Below, piece by piece: positions 32,353-35,206 of a stretch of DNA of 35,206 nt. The position numbers were made by a program, and so were the translations under genes. The stretch is from Alistipes sp. (GTDB lineage Bacteria; Bacteroidota; Bacteroidia; Bacteroidales; Rikenellaceae), in contig JAFLRT010000014.1 in assembly GCA_022511295.1 (NCBI GenBank), positions 1 through 35,206 on the forward strand, written 5' to 3'. Under the pieces are notes generated by a model, which saw only the letters and a list, made by a program, of their open reading frames with translations, was not told where the DNA came from and did no database searches. The stretch's first letter is position 1; every line of letters starts with the position of its first letter.

Positions 32353-32787
32353 TCAGTTGTCTATTGATACATACTGGCACTCTATGCCGACACGTCTTAA
32401 CAGTTCCAAACCCTCGTCCGAGCGGTAATTGTCGCAGTAGACTATGCGCTTGATTCCGGCCTGGATTATTAGTTTGGAACACTCGATGCAGGGCGATGCC
32501 GTAACGTAGAGCGTTGCTCCGTCGCAGTTGTTTGCGCTTTTCGCCACTTTGGTTATGGCATTGGCCTCGGCATGCAGCACATACGACTTGGTTTTGCCTG
32601 CCTCGTCCTCGCATATATTCTCAAAACCGGATGGGGTGCCGTTGTATCCGTCCGAGATTATCATCTTGTCCTTGACTATGAGCGCACCCACTTTGCGGCG
32701 CACGCAATATGAGTTTTCAGCCCATACGCGCGCCATACGCAGATAGCGTATATCCAACTGCCGCTGCTTTTCTTCTGCGTATCCCAT
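32353..32787 (-). CDS. Deoxycytidylate (dCMP) deaminase, ComEB type
   Basis: Zinc-dependent deaminase that makes dUMP for thymidylate synthesis. The start is ATG 32787 (MGYAEEKQRQLDIRYLRMARVWAENSYCVRRKVGALIV), giving 144 residues; the track version with 53 more residues overlaps the secA 3' end and is not conserved-looking. Zinc and catalytic motifs are HAEANAI (His and Glu) and SPCIECSKLI (two Cys). The GYNGTPSGFENICED region fits the dCMP deaminase group rather than tRNA adenosine deaminase. It follows secA by 43 nt, so it may be transcribed with it. The conserved sequence is complete. Confidence 0.93.
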   Translation of the reverse strand: MGYAEEKQRQLDIRYLRMARVWAENSYCVRRKVGALIVKDKMIISDGYNGTPSGFENICEDEAGKTKSYVLHAEANAITKVAKSANNCDGATLYVTASPCIECSKLIIQAGIKRIVYCDNYRSDEGLELLRRVGIECQYVSIDN

Positions 32788-32830
32788 AATAGCCGGTTTC
32801 TTCTGTGTGGTTAAACTATGAATATGCTGA

Positions 32831-35206
32831 TTACAATCCTTGACCGTGACAGTTTTTGTACTTTTTACCGCTGCCGCACGGACACGGGTCGTTGCGGCCA
32901 ATCTTCTTTTCAACGTGTATTGGCGCCGGTTTCGACTTTTCGGCATTGCCTGCCTGTGCGGCAGCCTGCATACGTGAAGCCTGCAATTTATTCACGTCTA
33001 CCTTTGGACGCTGACTCTGCTGTATGCGTTGTGTAGGTTCTGCATTGTTCTCGCGAACCGGCACGTATGCCTTGTTAAGAATCGACAAGACAGTACGGTT
33101 GATATCCTCAATCATCTTCGAGAACAGACCGTAAGATTCAAATTTGTATATCAGCAGCGGGTCTTTCTGCTCGTATGTCGCATTCTGAACGCTCTGGCGC
33201 AGGTCATCCATCTCTCGCAGGTGTTCACGCCATGCGTCGTCGATAGCGGTGAACATCACAATCTTCGAGAATACCTTGAATATTTCTGCACCATCCGTCT
33301 CTTTGCACTTGCGCAGATTGACCGGAACGTTGTAACCCAGATGTCCGTTTGTCAGCGGGAAATACATAACGGTGTCGAGTTGCTCTTTCCGCTCCTCATA
33401 TACGCGCTGCATAACAGGACGCACGGTATCGGCAACCGCCTTGGCATGACGATTATAGGTTTCGCGTATATCATTGACAATCATCTCCACCTTTTGTTCA
33501 TGGCGTGCGTTGTTGTACTGCTCGGCACTGAATGTAGGCTGCGTCGCGACTTCGCGCAGCAACTCAAGTTGAATACCATCGAAATCCCAACCGTCGTGAG
33601 TTGCTATGAACGCTTCGGCATAGTCGTACATTATGTTATTCAGGTCAATCTCGATGCGTTCTCCGAAGAGCGCATGGCGGCGACGCGTATATATGACTTC
33701 ACGTTGGGAGTTCATCACGTCGTCATATTCGAGCAGACGCTTACGGATACCGAAGTTGTTCTCCTCGACCTTTTTCTGTGCGCGTTCTATGGCGTTGCTC
33801 ATCATTCGGGACTGTATCACCTCGCCCTCTTCGATTCCCATACGGTCCATAACCGATGCAATACGTTCCGAACCGAACAGTCGCATCAAATCATCCTCGA
33901 GCGATACGAAGAACTGCGACGAACCCGGGTCTCCCTGACGTCCCGAACGACCTCGCAACTGACGGTCCACGCGACGGCTCTCATGACGCTCTGTACCGAT
34001 TATCGCCAAACCGCCAGCATCTTTAACTTCGGGTGTCAGCTTGATGTCGGTACCACGACCTGCCATGTTGGTTGCAATGGTTACCTGTCCGGCACGACCT
34101 GCTTCGGCTACGACTTGAGCCTCGAGTTGATGCTGCTTGGCATTAAGCACATTGTGTTTTATACCTCGCAACTTGAGCATACGGCTGAGCAACTCTGAAA
34201 TCTCTACCGAAGTCGTACCGACCAGTACCGGACGTCCTTCGCCGACCAAACGTACAATCTCGTCGATTACAGCATTGTACTTTTCGCGTTTAGTCTTGTA
34301 TATCAGGTCATCACGGTCCTGTCGAATTACTTCACGGTTTGTCGGGATTGCCACTACGTCGAGTTTGTAAATGCTCCAGAACTCCGATGCTTCAGTCTCG
34401 GCGGTACCGGTCATACCTGCCAGTTTGTGATACATACGGAAATAGTTTTGCAACGTTATGGTTGCAAAAGTCTGTGTAGCGGCCTCTACCTTTACATGCT
34501 CCTTGGCCTCTATTGCCTGATGCAAACCGTCAGAATAGCGGCGACCGTCAAGAATACGACCCGTCTGCTCATCCACGATTTTCACCTTGTTGTCCATAAC
34601 GACATACTCCACATCCTTCTCGAACATGGCATACGCCTTCAGCAACTGGTTCACGGTGTGTACGCGCTCGGACTTTACGGCATAGTCATTTATTATAGCA
34701 TCACGCTTCTGCGTCTTCTCTTCGGGGGACAGATTGGATTTTTCAAGGTCGGCAACTTCTGAACCGATGTCAGGCAGGACGAAGAATCCGTCTTCATTGA
34801 AGTATTTCGACAGCATCTCGTGGCCTTTGTCCGTAAGTTCCACAGAGTTGAGTTTCTCGTCTATCACAAAGAACAACTCATCCGTTATCTCCGGCATACG
34901 GCGGTAGTTGTCCTCCATATATATTTTCTCGGTCTTTTGCAGTTGAGCCTTGACGCCCTGCTCCGAGAGGAATTTTATTAACGGCTTGTATTTGGGCAGA
35001 CCCTTGTGTGCGCGCAGCATCGCAATGCCGCCCTCCTCGTTTTTGCCTTCAGCCATCAGTTTGCGGGCTTCAGCGACGAGATTGGTTACGAAGTTCTTCT
35101 GCAAATTGTACAGTTGCTCTATCGCGGGGCGATATTGCTCGAACATCTGGTCATCGCCTTTGGGTACCGGACCGGATATGATAAGCGGGGTACGTGCATC
35201 ATCTAT
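32831..35206 (-). CDS. secA: Preprotein translocase ATPase SecA, N-terminal part outside the window
   Basis: Cytoplasmic motor that pushes unfolded preproteins through SecYEG. The reading frame is open to the right edge: translation of the last bases gives [27 protein letters not shown], so the ORF-track start at 35146 is only an internal Met. About 791 of the usual roughly 1,100 residues are here. The stretch [64 protein letters not shown] and the helical scaffold/wing [20 protein letters not shown] are all SecA hallmarks. The C terminus carries an intact zinc-binding SEC-C motif, [19 protein letters not shown]. The nucleotide-binding Walker A lies outside the window. secG is encoded elsewhere in the window. 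Confidence 0.97.
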   Translation of the reverse strand: MDDARTPLIISGPVPKGDDQMFEQYRPAIEQLYNLQKNFVTNLVAEARKLMAEGKNEEGGIAMLRAHKGLPKYKPLIKFLSEQGVKAQLQKTEKIYMEDNYRRMPEITDELFFVIDEKLNSVELTDKGHEMLSKYFNEDGFFVLPDIGSEVADLEKSNLSPEEKTQKRDAIINDYAVKSERVHTVNQLLKAYAMFEKDVEYVVMDNKVKIVDEQTGRILDGRRYSDGLHQAIEAKEHVKVEAATQTFATITLQNYFRMYHKLAGMTGTAETEASEFWSIYKLDVVAIPTNREVIRQDRDDLIYKTKREKYNAVIDEIVRLVGEGRPVLVGTTSVEISELLSRMLKLRGIKHNVLNAKQHQLEAQVVAEAGRAGQVTIATNMAGRGTDIKLTPEVKDAGGLAIIGTERHESRRVDRQLRGRSGRQGDPGSSQFFVSLEDDLMRLFGSERIASVMDRMGIEEGEVIQSRMMSNAIERAQKKVEENNFGIRKRLLEYDDVMNSQREVIYTRRRHALFGERIEIDLNNIMYDYAEAFIATHDGWDFDGIQLELLREVATQPTFSAEQYNNARHEQKVEMIVNDIRETYNRHAKAVADTVRPVMQRVYEERKEQLDTVMYFPLTNGHLGYNVPVNLRKCKETDGAEIFKVFSKIVMFTAIDDAWREHLREMDDLRQSVQNATYEQKDPLLIYKFESYGLFSKMIEDINRTVLSILNKAYVPVRENNAEPTQRIQQSQRPKVDVNKLQASRMQAAAQAGNAEKSKPAPIHVEKKIGRNDPCPCGSGKKYKNCHGQGL

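Noticed and set aside
32788-32946. 53-residue N-terminal extension of the dCMP deaminase in the ORF track.
   Set aside because: It overlaps the 3' end of secA and reads as a basic shadow of the SEC-C coding region; the conserved start is at 32787.

Overview
The window is about 35 kb of core chromosome from a member of the Bacteroidota, most likely order Bacteroidales; a Rikenellaceae/Alistipes-like host is my guess but is not proven. The basis is the gene set (PorX response regulator with PglZ-type domain, LptE/LptC lipoproteins, mutAB, SecA with an SEC-C tail, the coaX-OMP-TPR-lptC-corC-ppiD cluster), promoters of the Bacteroidota type (TAnnTTTG at -7), A-rich start regions with almost no Shine-Dalgarno sequences, and moderate GC. 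No IS element, phage, CRISPR array, tRNA or rRNA is visible.

Layout. Positions 1-9272 are on the minus strand: mutB (its 3' part is outside the window) and mutA (methylmalonyl-CoA mutase), rpsU, a membrane-anchored four-HhH ComEA-like protein, a long UbiD-family decarboxylase, a secreted NUC1-type endonuclease, and an arginine-decarboxylase-like PLP enzyme. A divergent 212-bp region leads into a plus-strand block at 9485-13029: membrane-tethered HU-like protein, sigma-54 AAA+ activator, lptE, a small TPR-like protein and secG, closed by a strong bidirectional terminator. The minus block 13119-16290 runs Nudix - porX - tsaE - START-like protein. Divergent from it is an S9 dipeptidyl-peptidase lipoprotein, followed by HU, a 29-residue basic protein (bS22/COX24-like) absent from the ORF track, RNase G, mfd, and then the tight cluster coaX - OMP - TPR protein - lptC - corC-like - ppiD to 32190. 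A terminator follows, then the minus-strand dCMP deaminase and secA, whose 5' end lies beyond the right edge.

Taken together the genes cover envelope biogenesis (lptE, lptC, secG, secA, ppiD, OMP, porX), genome maintenance and RNA turnover (HU, RNase G, Mfd, HhH protein), translation (rpsU, bS22-like, tsaE) and central metabolism (mutAB, coaX, ubiD, dCMP deaminase, amino-acid decarboxylase).

I did not find a clearly new multi-gene system. The best leads are smaller: the 29-aa ribosomal-type protein, an orphan minus-strand promoter with hairpins between HU and rng (possible sRNA), a hairpin in the rpsU leader that displays a consensus Shine-Dalgarno sequence in a phylum that rarely uses one, a transmembrane HU-like protein beside a sigma-54 activator, and short 11- to 13-nt tandem repeats in gaps between genes.
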